DNA of 64,000 bases from Trichomonas vaginalis G3 (GCF_026262505.1 NC_067206.1:36595896-36659895), one strand, 5' to 3'; positions 1 to 9,176 are shown, counted from the first letter of the stretch. Program-made: numbers and translations. Notes: a model not told the origin generated them from the letters alone.

Positions 1-495
1 AGACACTTCTCCATGGCAAAGATGAGACAAGTTTTAAATATTTACAATAACCGTAAACAAAAAGGTTTGGGAACCACTCCCCGAAGAAATGAAAAACAAC
101 CCTGACTTAGAGAAAGACTATATATTTAATAATTTAGTCAAAAGAGACAAAACAAGAAAGAATGCCGGGCTTCAAACTTCAGAAAGGTGACAAAGTAAAA
201 ATAGAAATACCTAAACGCACCCATATGAAAATACTATTGACTATGACAACAATGGGAACCGACAGGTACTCACATTCGTGTTCGTAAAAATAGAAGAAAG
301 TATACAAGAGAATATTATGAAGTTTTAGGCAAACATGGCAAAATGTACACACTGCAAGCAGAAGATAAAACTACTATTGTCAGACCTCGTTTCAAACTTG
401 TCAAAGTTCAAGGTGGTATACTTTCAAAGACAGTTCCTAACAAATATAAGACAACTCCTGACGAATATGCTAAAGAAGTTGAAAATGACGACTAA
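1..495 (+). pseudogene. Maverick integrase, C-terminal remnant
   Basis: Broken plus-strand coding sequence that can be followed by switching frames. It includes a basic K-G-D-K-V type segment near 185-215 and a C-terminal tail ending at the TAA at 493-495, right against the end of the convergent tail-fibre gene. The layout (charged region, then a small SH3-like or chromo-like tail) matches the C-terminus of Maverick rve integrases, such as the better preserved copy at 24774-25205. No catalytic D,D,E residues lie inside the window. Frameshifts and stops at several points make it a pseudogene. The assignment rests on context and weak similarity. Confidence 0.5.
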
Positions 496-1641
496 GCAAT
501 TCTATACCATGCGTAAACTGTCATGTAAGGTGGCATGTATTCTTTACTTTGTCCCGTTGTTTGCGTATATCCTGAAACGAAATGTGTATGGTTTCCTTCT
601 CCCTGAGTGTCACTCCAGTAACAATTTATAGCAAACTTAACGTCGTCTTTAACATCATATACTTTACCTTTTGTCATTCCTGACCAATCCCAATATCTAT
701 GCTTATGCCAACCTGCTTGAGATGTACTTAAATCTATGTAGTGACTGTGTGCAGGTAAATTTTCACCTGAAATCGTTTTACTTCCACCTGTTTCCTTTGA
801 AGAGTTTGCACAATACAAAAACCTGTCGACTATTTGTTCCCATGCACCAACACCAAGTACTACTTCTGGTCTGGTAGAGTTCATTGAAACATATAATGAG
901 CCAACCGGGTAAATAAGATTCGGCAAAATTTGTTTAAGCACATTGAGTTCCTGTCTTAGATGCATAATACTATTGTCATTAGATATCAAAGTATCTACAA
1001 GACTTGTTGCCGGTGGTATTGTTGGACCTTTACTTGGCAAGGTTGTGTTTAGTGTAATATCATCTGCTGTAAAAGTTGTAAAACTTGTATGTGTATGAGT
1101 CTTATCTGCTTTCTTCTCTAACTTACTAGCCACATATTCCTTATCCGCTTTCTTTTCAAGGCTAACGTTTAAGTCTGTTATTTCAGATATAGAATGTGTA
1201 TGAGTCTTTTTAGAATATTCGTTTTCAGCTCTTGTCACTTCACTTGACATTTTATTGTCAACATATGTTTTGTCTGCTAGTTCAGGATGAGTATGTTCTT
1301 TTGTTGCATAAGCATTGTTAGCTCTTTCTTCTTCTTTTGCTATTGCATCGTCTACATATTCTTGTCAGCTTTGTTGTCAACATCTGCTTTCAAAAGAAGT
1401 TCATTTATAGGTTTCTCGTTTAAAGTTCCTTTTGTTGGATTTATACAGACAGTATTGTTCTTCTTGTCTTGAAATAGAAACTCATCTGTTAAAGGGTTTA
1501 ATGTCAGTTTTAAGTTTCCTTCTTTCAATGACTCAGATATCTTAGAATAGTTTGAAAAGTTTGTTGTGTTTTATTTAGAGCTTGCACAATGAGTTGTCGG
1601 TTGTGTTGTATTTCTCTCATGGAAGCAATATCTTTCGACAT
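492..1641 (-). pseudogene. Phage-type tail-fibre/collar-like protein of Maverick 1, frameshifted
   Basis: The intact part (492-1250, 252 aa) has repeated KKADKEYV and K-T-H-T-H segments, then a domain with YPVGSLYVSMNS, GAWEQIVDRFLYC and H-x-H histidine pairs, ending in YMTVYAWYRIA. This is the signature of C-terminal receptor-binding/collar domains of bacteriophage tail fibres, which T. vaginalis Mavericks are known to carry. Upstream coding continues to an ATG at 1641 (MSKDIASMREIQ) but is interrupted by at least two frame changes (around 1360 and 1530). Full length would be about 380 residues. It diverges from the gene at 1660 with 18 bp between the two ATGs. A decayed homologue lies in Maverick 2 at 29410-30464. 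Confidence 0.75.
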
Positions 1642-1659
1642 TTTTATTCTAGATAAAAT
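1642..1659. promoter_or_regulatory. Compact bidirectional Maverick promoter
   Basis: Only 18 bp separate the ATG of the minus-strand tail-fibre gene (1641) from the ATG of the plus-strand gene (1660). The spacer is near-palindromic around TCTAGA, so each direction reads an ATTTTTAT or TTTTATCT box followed by an A-rich ATG context. This matches the box found upstream of other Maverick ORFs. Promoter function is inferred. Confidence 0.5.
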
Positions 1660-2508
1660 ATGCTTCCAATAGAAAAAGAAAATTCAAGAGTTGCTACAAC
1701 TAAACCATTAGATGAACTTTTTACTAATGTCGGTCAAAAGTTTGAGACAGAGACCGTAAAGCATGAAGGCTATCGTTTTGACTACCCATTAAGATGGCTA
1801 AGAGACCCATCTGTCACAAAAGCTATTGGCTTTCGTAGAATGAAGTTCATTTCAGAAGCCATACATGGTTTCCCATTTACGGTCGGTTTTGAAGTTCGAT
1901 ACTATAACAAAGAAAAACGTATGTATGAGAAATTTGAACAGGGAAAACTTTTACAAGTTAGTTTGCTTGTAAACTTAGAAACAACTCTTCAAGCTTTTCA
2001 AGAAAAAATAAACGATATCTATATCGAATATGCAAACCAGTATAACATTGACGAAGGAGAATACCATCTCGATATTATTTATGACAGGAAAAATGCAACT
2101 GTTAAAATCAATAGAATAGAAGACCTTGGAGAAAACGTTTATATTTCTACAAAATATAACAACTTGGCATGGTATAGATTTATGAGGATGTTAAATCAGC
2201 CTGCAGCATATCCAGTACACCCAGACTTTTATGAAGTCGAAAACCCTAATGGAACATATGAAAATGTTTTCGACCAAGATGCTATTATTGTTCATGCTTC
2301 ATTTTCTGGCGCCCAAAACTCTTTCTTATGCTTGGCAAATGACTTTTACGAAAAACCTACAAAGTTATACGAACCATCAAGTGGAAGTATTTCAGACTTT
2401 CAAGTATGGTTTACTACAGATGGAAGAAAAAGAATAATTCCATTATACCATGCGTTTTACTTAGAACTTAGTTTCATATACAACTACTATCGAACGGTAA
2501 AAATATAA
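1660..2508 (+). CDS. Uncharacterised Maverick protein, 282 aa (candidate minor capsid-type protein)
   Basis: Intact ORF starting at an ATG that follows the AT-rich Maverick box. It is soluble, rich in aromatic residues and beta-type sequence, and has no membrane segment or nucleotide-binding motif. Residues ~5-60 contain an R-F-D-Y-P-L-R-W segment, and the C-terminus ends in hydrophobic-aromatic sequence (YHAFYLELSFIYNYYRTVKI). The size (about 280 aa) and the position beside the tail fibre and amphipathic protein would suit a minor capsid (single jelly-roll) protein, but no diagnostic motif was recognised. Calling it a capsid protein is a guess from context and size. The ORF itself is secure because it is long, free of stops and flanked by convergent and divergent neighbours with minimal spacing. 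Confidence 0.6.
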   Translation: MLPIEKENSRVATTKPLDELFTNVGQKFETETVKHEGYRFDYPLRWLRDPSVTKAIGFRRMKFISEAIHGFPFTVGFEVRYYNKEKRMYEKFEQGKLLQVSLLVNLETTLQAFQEKINDIYIEYANQYNIDEGEYHLDIIYDRKNATVKINRIEDLGENVYISTKYNNLAWYRFMRMLNQPAAYPVHPDFYEVENPNGTYENVFDQDAIIVHASFSGAQNSFLCLANDFYEKPTKLYEPSSGSISDFQVWFTTDGRKRIIPLYHAFYLELSFIYNYYRTVKI

Positions 2509-2512
2509 CTTT

Positions 2513-2755
2513 TTAATACGGTTGTGGTGTTGGATTTGGTTGCCAACTAGACTGTGGTGCAGGTTCAGGCTGTTGTATAACAGGAGCTTGTTCTTCTGGT
2601 TCAGGGTCTTTAGGTATAATACCAACAAACTGACCTACCCTTTTACCAATATTTTTGACACCGTTCCAAATTCCTCTTCCTACGGTTTTTATTCCATTCC
2701 ATATACCTCTTCCAACTCTTCTGAAGAAGTTTCCAATACTACTGAAGAAACCCAT
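2513..2755 (-). CDS. Small basic amphipathic Maverick protein (pVI-like)
   Basis: 80 residues starting at ATG 2755. The N-terminal 45 residues form a repeated amphipathic pattern (GIWNGIKTVGRGIWNGVKNI) with glycine, aromatic and basic residues regularly spaced. The C-terminal 30 residues are P/Q-rich and disordered. Adenovirus protein VI and comparable proteins of Polinton-like viruses are small, basic and have a membrane-active amphipathic helix, and the layout here is similar. A related pair with MAAG-F-KKLWD N-termini is present in Maverick 2 (35888 and 36364). The stop lies 5 bp from the stop of the convergent 282-aa gene. Confidence 0.55.
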   Translation of the reverse strand: MGFFSSIGNFFRRVGRGIWNGIKTVGRGIWNGVKNIGKRVGQFVGIIPKDPEPEEQAPVIQQPEPAPQSSWQPNPTPQPY

Positions 2756-2773
2756 TTTACTATATGTAAAAAT

Positions 2774-3136
2774 CTAATGTCCGCCTAGTCTTTTGCGTTT
2801 CCTGTTGAGTTCCATAGCATTCTTTAACTGGAGCTCATACATTCTGTTTCTCCTCTGGTAGAAAACATATTCTGGGTCAACTCCTGTGTTCGCGTCATCT
2901 GCATAAAGTTGTTTATATCCCACTTCAGGGTTTGTATAAAACTCTTTCCATCTCATATTTGCATACCATGGTGGCAAACCTAACGCAGCGTCATTTGACA
3001 TGGCAGTTTGCATTTGTACATCTGTTGGCACTTGACCATAGTTTGCCATTGCAGTTTGTATTCTAACTTCATTTGGAATATTCTCTGGGTTTGGTTGTCC
3101 AGGTTGCTGTGCATTCGCTAAGTTCTGTGCGTCCAT
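2774..3136 (-). CDS. Uncharacterised Maverick protein, 120 aa
   Basis: Starts at ATG 3136, preceded on the coding strand by the Maverick box (TTTTTATCTAATATTAAATG). The N-terminal half is Q/N/P-rich with two near-repeats (E-V-R-I-Q-T-A-M-A-N and D-V-Q-M-Q-T-A-M-S-N). The middle has an aromatic W-Y-A-N-M-R-W segment, and the C-terminus is basic (NRKRKRLGGH). No family was recognised. The stop is 18 bp upstream of the ATG of the next minus-strand gene (2755), so the two may be co-transcribed. It may be a virion or DNA-binding accessory protein, but this is not shown by the sequence. Confidence 0.6.
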   Translation of the reverse strand: MDAQNLANAQQPGQPNPENIPNEVRIQTAMANYGQVPTDVQMQTAMSNDAALGLPPWYANMRWKEFYTNPEVGYKQLYADDANTGVDPEYVFYQRRNRMYELQLKNAMELNRKRKRLGGH

Positions 3137-3159
3137 TTAATATTAGATAAAAATATCTC

Positions 3160-3292
3160 TTACGAGTACATATACTGAACATTTGCAGGCATTGGTTCAT
3201 CTTCATATTCTCTATATCTTTCTGCCACGTCAAAGAAATAAATGACACAATGGAAAAAAACCTAAAACAAGTAGTCCTATTTCAAACCACAT
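3160..3292 (-). pseudogene. Possible small membrane protein of Maverick 1, frameshifted in a T7 run
   Basis: From an ATG at 3292, overlapping the 3' end of the methyltransferase gene in another frame, a hydrophobic stretch (MWFEIGLLVLGFF) reads into a 7-base homopolymer near 3253. In the next frame a charged tail (VAERYREYEDE...) continues to a TAA at 3160. With one base fewer the frame would be continuous, at about 43 residues with one membrane segment. Small single-span proteins are common in such elements, but this one has no recognised family. Confidence 0.35.
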
Positions 3293-4096
3293 TTACTTAC
3301 TAATAAAATTTCTTTGTTATGACACTTTCTCCGGTTTATAGGACCTCTCTCATATTCTATCTTGTCATATCTAAACTCATAGTCATGTATGTCCTCTAAC
3401 CATCTCATAACGGTTTCCAAACCACTTTTATCGGATGTAAAGTAAAAGCATGAATGGTTATGTAAAACGTCTAAAGTTTCTAAAGAGTCTCTCAAAGTCC
3501 AGTCTACTTGGTATTGAAAATCCCATGTGTTATAGAACGGCGGGTCCACTATAAAGAAAAACATTTTCCTTGTCTTTATATTTTTCATACAACTCTGTCC
3601 AATGACATCTCACAAACTCTATACCCTCAATATATTTTTCTATGTCCTCTTTGAAAACATTTGTATAGTTAAGATATAAAACTTTTGACATAAGTGTTTC
3701 AATGTCATGAACTCTTATAGAACCACTATATAATAGTCTAGCAGATATACTATCCCAGTCTATATATTCTGCTTTTTTCAAAACCTCTCTCACAATATTT
3801 TTGTTATCTAATGGTATACGTTCCATCTTACCTATAGGTATCTTTTCTTTTAACTCTTTCAATATATTGTTTGTGTCTGGTATATGTTTGAGACGGTCCA
3901 TATAGTTGTCGAAGTCATTGCATATAATCTTTGAGTCTGGGAATATTGTATGGCACAAATGGGATATATAGAAACTTCCACCGAACAAATCTACAAATGT
4001 TAGACCATTCGGTAGTTTCTTAAGTTCTCTCAATATAATATCTTTACATTTACTCTTATTTCCAAAGAACGGTAACGGTGGTTTTGTAAAATTCAT
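3277..4096 (-). pseudogene. Dam-type (D12 class) DNA N6-adenine methyltransferase, split by one frameshift
   Basis: Would transfer a methyl group from S-adenosylmethionine to N6 of adenine in DNA. The first segment (from ATG 4096, 188 codons) has PFFGNKSK near residue 10 and FVDLFGGSFYISH near residue 34, the SAM-binding motifs of D12 methylases, then a helical target-recognition-type region. The second frame (to 3277) opens with IVDPPFYNTWDF, the catalytic DPPY-type motif (here DPPF), then SCFYFTSD and the C-terminal motifs. The two frames overlap at 3530-3588, and the switch sits at a T5 run. T. vaginalis DNA carries abundant 6mA, and its adenine methylases are of prokaryotic or mobile origin (established knowledge). 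The start follows an AT-rich Maverick box. The break is either real decay or a homopolymer error. Confidence 0.75.
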
Positions 4097-4353
4097 TTAT
4101 ATATAATAATAAAAATGTTTTTACCCGAAAAGTGACAGAAAAGTGACAAAACATGAAAACATATATAATTTGTGAAAAGCGACACATTATATAATGTTTT
4201 CGACCCAGAAGAAGGCTTCTTCCCAGAAGCAATGGAGGAAGAAGAAGAGTCCTCCGAATTCACACCAGAAGACTAACAATTTTCCGAATAAAAACTTCAT
4301 TTATACTAAACATCTTCGGGGCTAGAGGGCACGAAGTGCCTGGAAGCCCCACT
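4097..4353. other. Maverick 1 right-terminal segment
   Basis: Between the methyltransferase start and the inferred element end. It holds two AAAAGTGACA motifs (4133-4157) and one AAAAGCGACA variant, then a short acidic reading frame ending in SSEFTPED (stop near 4275) that may be the tail of a lost gene, and a GC-rich hairpin at 4319-4350 (GGGGCT...AGCCCC with inner GGCAC/GTGCC). No intact gene was seen. Confidence 0.4.
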
Positions 4354-4363
4354 ACCTTTTTTT

Positions 4364-4508
4364 ATATTATCCTTAAAATCCACACTAGAATATATTTAAA
4401 TCAACTTTTAAAAAAGTTCGAATCCTGCGCGTCTCACTTTTTAAATTTTCGAAAAGGAAAATTATATTCTCCTAAAATGAAAACAATTTTCCGAATTGAC
4501 ATCCTTAT
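4364..4508 (+). repeat. 145-bp dispersed repeat, copy 1, containing a tRNA 3'-end-like sequence
   Basis: Nearly identical (one visible difference) to 56445-56589. The copies share both boundaries (ATATTATCCTTA... and ...GACATCCTTAT) but have unrelated flanks. Inside lies GTTCGAATCCTGCGCGTCTC followed by A and a T5 run, which reads as the T-loop, 3' T-stem and 3' acceptor strand of a tRNA plus a Pol III-type terminator. The 5' T-stem and the rest of a tRNA are absent. Here it abuts the transposase gene. Confidence 0.7.
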
Positions 4509-4532
4509 GGTGAGTTAACATACGCAACAGTT

Positions 4533-5420
4533 TTGAAAAAAGTTCCATATTCTTATCAAAATGTTACAATTTTCAAACAAATTTCAAGAAATACTCTCAA
4601 AAAAGCATTCAAAGAAATCGGTGGTACACCAAAAATTAAAAGTGGTCCTCCACAAGAGGAATTAACTCCAGAATTAATTTTGAAGGTTCAGAATTCTTAT
4701 GAAAATTACAAATGTGGGGTTCAAAAATTGTATTGGACTCTCAATATGAATCCAAAACAATTTCAAATCAGTTACAATGCAGTTATTAAGGCAGCAAAAT
4801 TTCTGGGAATTTACAAAGAAAAAGATAAAAGTAATCCAAAAGCATATTATGTGGATTATGAAGCAATTCTTCCAAATACAATCTGGCATGTGGATATTCA
4901 TTTTTTGAAAGAACCAGAAACTTTACCGGTTTATGGAATAATTGATGACAAAAGTCGTTATTTGTTAGCATTGAAATTGCTTCGTAACAAAAGTTCAACA
5001 GAAACTTCAAAAGTGGCAATTGCAACAGTTCAAAAATATGGAGCACCTTTCTGTTTCTGGTCAGATAACGGTAAAGAAAATGAGGGAGAGTTCACAAAAT
5101 TTTTGAGTACTTATGACATTCAAATCAGAAAATCAGCTCCATACATGCCACGTCAAAATGGCAAAATTGAACGCCTCTGGCCATCACTGGACAAAAATGC
5201 TCCAAAGTCTTCAGAATTTGAGAGCATCAATCAGGAATTGGAAGAATTCAGGCAAAAATACAATGACATGCCACATGGCGCTCATCCAAAAATTGGAGTT
5301 CGACCATACACTCCAAGAGAGGTTTACAACAAATTTAAGAAATGGACCAAGGATGATAAACCGCTCTGGAAAAAATGTGTTAATAAGCAGTGGGAAGTTG
5401 AAGAGATTCCAAACTATTGA
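4533..5420 (+). CDS. rve-fold (DDE) transposase, IS3/IS481-like, 5'-truncated
   Basis: About 295 residues. The catalytic triad is visible in the expected order: D in IWHVDIHF, D in FWSDNGKENEG and E in NGKIERLW. This is the retroviral-integrase core used by IS3/IS481 transposases. The upstream ~100 residues are a partial helix-turn-helix region, and the C-terminus (V-R-P-Y-T-P-R-E-V) is typical. No ATG precedes it: the frame is open from a TGA at 4497 inside the flanking 145-bp repeat, so the N-terminus is lost or fused at the repeat junction. The start given is a TTG and is arbitrary. The catalytic core is intact, but the lack of an initiator makes the copy doubtful. Trichomonads are known to carry bacterial-type rve transposons. 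Confidence 0.8.
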   Translation: MKKVPYSYQNVTIFKQISRNTLKKAFKEIGGTPKIKSGPPQEELTPELILKVQNSYENYKCGVQKLYWTLNMNPKQFQISYNAVIKAAKFLGIYKEKDKSNPKAYYVDYEAILPNTIWHVDIHFLKEPETLPVYGIIDDKSRYLLALKLLRNKSSTETSKVAIATVQKYGAPFCFWSDNGKENEGEFTKFLSTYDIQIRKSAPYMPRQNGKIERLWPSLDKNAPKSSEFESINQELEEFRQKYNDMPHGAHPKIGVRPYTPREVYNKFKKWTKDDKPLWKKCVNKQWEVEEIPNY

Positions 5421-5781
5421 AATATTCTATATTTTTTCAAAAATTCTCATTCAAATTTGAATTTGGTTTTCAAAATTATGAATAAACATTATTTTTATTA
5501 AACTTGATTTTTAGCTCTAAGAATCAAAAGAATTTAGCGAGAAAGAATATGCAGCTCACATAGGGGTAGATAAAGATATATCTCGAAAAAAATTGAATTT
5601 ATTGTAAAGAATGAAGAAGTTCATTTTAAGATTGAGTTGATTTTCAACCAAAACGAGAGAGCATGCAGGCAAATGAAATTCGAAAAGTGAAAGGAATGAC
5701 ATATGCAAAAGAAAAGATTCAAATAACGCAAGCGAAATATAGATCAGTTAAAATCAGAATAAAATTTCGATCTTTTCTACA
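5421..5781. other. Non-coding, AT-rich
   Basis: No credible gene. It contains A/T runs and short purine-rich stretches between the transposase stop and the hairpin array. No inverted partner of the 145-bp repeat was found that would define the transposon's right end. Confidence 0.5.
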
Positions 5782-6230
5782 GGGAACTAAAGGCTATGAG
5801 GCACTAATATATAATCAGTGCCTCATAGCCTTTAGTTCCCTACTAAAAGTGAGAAAACTTGTTCGCAATGCGAAATGATTGCGAACAAGTTTTCTCACTT
5901 CAGCGAGGGAATTGTTCCTTATGATGCATACATTATAAATATATACATCATAAGGAACAATTCCCTCTAGATAGCTGGGAAACTTTCTCTAAATAACTTA
6001 TCATTTGGAGAAAGTTTCCCAGCTATCTACTGGGAACTAAAGGCTATGAGGCACTAATATATAATCAGTGCCTCATAGCCTTTAGTTTGTTATTAAAAAC
6101 GAGAAAACTTGTTCGAAATGATAAACAATTGAACAAGTTTTCTCGTTTTAAGGAGGGAATTGTTCCTTATGATGCATACATTATAAATATATACATCATA
6201 AGGAACAATTCCCTCTAGATAGCTAGGAAA
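5782..6230. repeat. Tandem array of seven long hairpins (250-bp unit, ~1.8 copies)
   Basis: Four different abutting palindromes repeat in the same order. H1 5782-5840 (24-bp stem GGGAACTAAAGGCTATGAGG..., 11-nt loop). H2 5847-5900 (AAGTGAGAAAACTTGTTCGC stem). H3 5905-5967 (GAGGGAATTGTTCCTTATGA stem). H4 5968-6029 (TAGATAGCTGGGAAACTTTC stem). The order resumes as H1' 6032-6089, H2' 6097-6150, H3' 6153-6215 and the first bases of H4' to ~6230. Stems of H1-H3 are perfect, while H1' and H2' carry a few changes. H1 to H1' spacing is 250 bp. No coding potential was seen. Confidence 0.9.
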
Positions 6231-7779
6231 CCCTAAATTAACTATTAATCTTTGAGATATTTTTTTATTGAGGTTAATACGTTTTTCTAAATAATTAAAA
6301 TGTAAAATTTTGATTGTGAACTCATCTCTAATATTTTGGCTCCTTAATATATTTGAATCATGATCTTTGAGAAGAGTTCTCAAAAGTATTCACAAAAGCT
6401 ATTTTTCCTTGAAATTTAAAAATCCTGTTTATCATATATTACCGAATTCAATTCCCTACATATTTCAAAATATTCTATGAACATTTCAATTTTTGAAAAA
6501 AACATATTTTTTCCAAATATATTTATTATCATATTTCTAATAATATTTCCTAAAGCGTCACTTTTTACTTCCTCGACGATTATTTCCCTCTCAAAAAATT
6601 CAATAGCTTACATTTTGACAGAACTTAATATGTAACAATCATACAACAGAATTACAAACTAATGAAATAATTTTAAAAATTCAGTTCGATTTTTGCCTTT
6701 TTGTCATTTCGTTTTAACATCCTTAATTGTTTGTAAGAATCATCAATGATACTTCTGACCTAAGAGTAACCGCTGATTTGAAATTTGTCCATCTCCGTAT
6801 CAATCCTTTATCGGAATTGCAAAAGAGCAATTGTAAATGTTTTGACTAGCATAATTATATAGACTTCAATGATCATTCAAGAGATTTTTGATTTATTATT
6901 GATGGACAACTCAATATCTTGGATTCATTTCAGCATTTTCAATTGAAAAGATATTTTTTGAAGTATATATCCTCTTATCATTTATGTCAAAAATTATTAT
7001 TATTGATTTAACATTGGTAAATTTCTTAATTTCGATTATTGATGGACAACTCAATATCTTGGATTCATTTCAGCATTTTCAATGGAAAAGATATTTTTTG
7101 AAGTATATATCCTCTTATCATTTATGTCAAAAATTATTATTATTGATTTAACATTGGTTTGTAGCATTATAAATAATGAATAATGCTTTATTTTTAGCTC
7201 ATATTTAGCATTATGACAGTCTGATGTGTTAAGATCTGGCTGGCGTGTTAAGACAATAAATTCAAAATTGAGAACTTTGGCAAAATTTTCGTGGAATCAT
7301 TTTTGGAAATATACAATTTGTAAGCGTTATTCAGAAAAATAGATGATAATAGAATTATCGCATTTATTTCGAGAGGTTTTGATAAACTATATTGAAAACA
7401 GCAAGATATAAACACTAATCTTGTGCCATTCTTCCTAGATACCCTTGTATTTTATCTAATCAATGCTTTGTTAAGTCAACTAACAACAGTTTGTAAATAA
7501 TTTATACTACATTAGTATGTATGTTCATAATATAAGGAAAAATAGGAAAGTACGATTATGTCAAAAAAAGTTAATATGCCAGCCAGTTCTTAACACGCGA
7601 GAAACCGTCAGAGACATCTAGATTACAAAATAAACTAAGGAATATGTTTTGTATACTGATTGTTTGCCTAGAATGCAGTCCAAACGCAATGTTTGTGGTA
7701 AAATCGCCTCAAAGTGAAGAAATATGATCTGAATAACGATACAGACTGTTTGGCCGGAGAGAGGCCTTAAAATTTTTTA
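6231..7779. other. Intergenic region with a direct repeat
   Basis: No gene recognised; the region is AT-rich with scattered stops in all frames. It contains a 124-bp direct repeat (6895-7018 and 7035-7158, start-to-start 140 bp, nearly identical), annotated separately. The last ~150 bp lead into the ankyrin gene and presumably hold its promoter. Confidence 0.5.
6895..7158. repeat. Two-copy direct repeat, 124 bp
   Basis: Copies at 6895-7018 and 7035-7158, both running from ATTATTGATGGACAACTC to GATTTAACATTGGT, with one base difference noticed (CAATTG versus CAATGG). They are separated by 16 bp. Non-coding; looks like a local tandem duplication. Confidence 0.85.
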
Positions 7780-9138
7780 ATGTCTGATCAAGGCATTAAT
7801 ACTAATGAATACAGAGAATTGAGGAGTGATTATAAATATTATATCGATTCATATAATGCAATGTATAGGTTAAAAACGGAAAATGATGACGAAATAAACT
7901 CAATTTACGAAATGATCAAAACAGAACTAATTGATTCAAAGAAGCATTATGTACAAACTATTATAAGAGATGTTTTAAATATGATTCTGTATAATAACCG
8001 CTATACAAAATCATACTTGAAACTCGCGAAACTTATATATGATGATAATAATGTGAAAGAGGTTCACGGCATCAATAGTATTTCTAACTTCCTGTTTCAT
8101 AAAGAATATGATATTATACTAGATAAAACTGATAATTTCAAAGAAATAGAACTAAACCATAGAGATATTCATTCAGAAAATCCAATTTACAGAGCAATTA
8201 TGAATGATGACATAAAAAACTTAATAGATTTCACAGAAAGAAATGAATTTGATGAAGATCAAAAACTTAAAAGCAAGCTATATCCATATTCTAAAGAAGG
8301 ATATTCATTACTTGAATTATGTTGTTACCACGGAGCAGTTGATTGTTTCAAGTTTTTAAGAACAAAATGTGAATCAGAAATAACTGATTCATGTCTACAA
8401 CTATCATTTTTAGGAGGAAATCCAGAGATTATAAGCGAATGTTTGAAATCTAAAAAACCAAATAAAGAATGCATGAAATATACAATTATTTCTCACAACA
8501 TTGATTTTGTTACATTCTTGATGAATGAACACAATATAGTGATCGATTTAGAATGGTGTGGAGCATATGATAATCTTGAATCATTTTTGGTGTATTTCGA
8601 CCAAATCAAAGATTTTAACGAGTGTTTCATCCATTCAACATTGTTTAATATCCCACCATTTTCAGAATATTTTTTTGCAAGAATTAAAGACATCAATATT
8701 AAAAATCAAGATGGACAAACCCCTCTTCATTATGCAGCAATGAATAATAGCAAAGACACAGCCGAACTTCTTATTTCACATGGTGCAAATATCAACGAAA
8801 AAGACAAAGGTGAACGAACCCCTCTTCATTATGCAGCAATGAATAATAGTAAAGAAACAGCTGGAGTTCTTTTTTCACATGGTGCAAATATCAACGAAAA
8901 AGACATAGATAGACAAACCCCTCTTCATCATGCAGTAATGAATAATCGCAAAGACACAGCCGAACTTCTTATTTCACATGGTGCAAATATCAACGAAAAA
9001 GGCAAAGGTGAACGAAACCCTCTTCATCATGCAGCAATGAATAATAGTAAAGACACAGCCGAACTTATTATTTCACATGGTGCAAATATCAATGAAAATG
9101 ATATTAATGGGAAAACTGCTCTTCGTCTTGCAGTATAA
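7780..9138 (+). CDS. Ankyrin-repeat protein of the large trichomonad family
   Basis: 452 residues from ATG 7780. Residues ~1-300 form the conserved trichomonad N-terminal region (S-D-Y-K-Y-Y-I-D-S-Y-N start, then GYSLLELCCYHGAVDCFKFL and a FLGGNPEI segment, DUF3447-like). From ~305 there are about four and a half 33-residue ankyrin repeats with the consensus G-x-T-P-L-H-Y-A-A-M-N-N and ISHGANINEKD. No signal peptide or membrane segment. Such proteins are soluble interaction scaffolds whose partners cannot be inferred. The C-terminal repeat ends early (KTALRLAV), so the gene may be slightly shortened. A second, broken family member lies on the opposite strand at 46673-48497. The repeats are nearly identical to each other at DNA level, implying recent expansion or conversion. 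Confidence 0.9.
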   Translation: MSDQGINTNEYRELRSDYKYYIDSYNAMYRLKTENDDEINSIYEMIKTELIDSKKHYVQTIIRDVLNMILYNNRYTKSYLKLAKLIYDDNNVKEVHGINSISNFLFHKEYDIILDKTDNFKEIELNHRDIHSENPIYRAIMNDDIKNLIDFTERNEFDEDQKLKSKLYPYSKEGYSLLELCCYHGAVDCFKFLRTKCESEITDSCLQLSFLGGNPEIISECLKSKKPNKECMKYTIISHNIDFVTFLMNEHNIVIDLEWCGAYDNLESFLVYFDQIKDFNECFIHSTLFNIPPFSEYFFARIKDINIKNQDGQTPLHYAAMNNSKDTAELLISHGANINEKDKGERTPLHYAAMNNSKETAGVLFSHGANINEKDIDRQTPLHHAVMNNRKDTAELLISHGANINEKGKGERNPLHHAAMNNSKDTAELIISHGANINENDINGKTALRLAV

Positions 9139-9176
9139 TCTTTCAGTTATTAATTAAAAATTAATTTATTTAGATT

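Larger units (their letters stand above)
1..4353. mobile_element. Maverick/Polinton element 1, right-hand part (left end outside window)
   Basis: A run of genes typical of trichomonad Mavericks: integrase C-terminus, phage-type tail fibre, small amphipathic protein and Dam methyltransferase. The right end is inferred near 4353, where the sequence finishes in CCCCACT. Read inward on the minus strand this begins AGTGGGGC, similar in style to the AGTAGTAGG terminus of the complete Maverick at 18367. A hairpin (GGGGCT...AGCCCC enclosing GGCAC/GTGCC) lies just inside the end. The left terminus and target duplication are not visible, so the boundary is inferred. Several of its genes are frameshifted. 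Confidence 0.75.

Noticed and set aside
4412..4432. Complete tRNA gene
   Set aside because: Only the T-loop to acceptor 3' strand is present; no D-arm, anticodon arm or 5' acceptor strand can be found upstream.
5782..6230. CRISPR-like array
   Set aside because: The units are hairpins in fixed order repeated twice, with no direct-repeat/spacer alternation, and the genome is eukaryotic.
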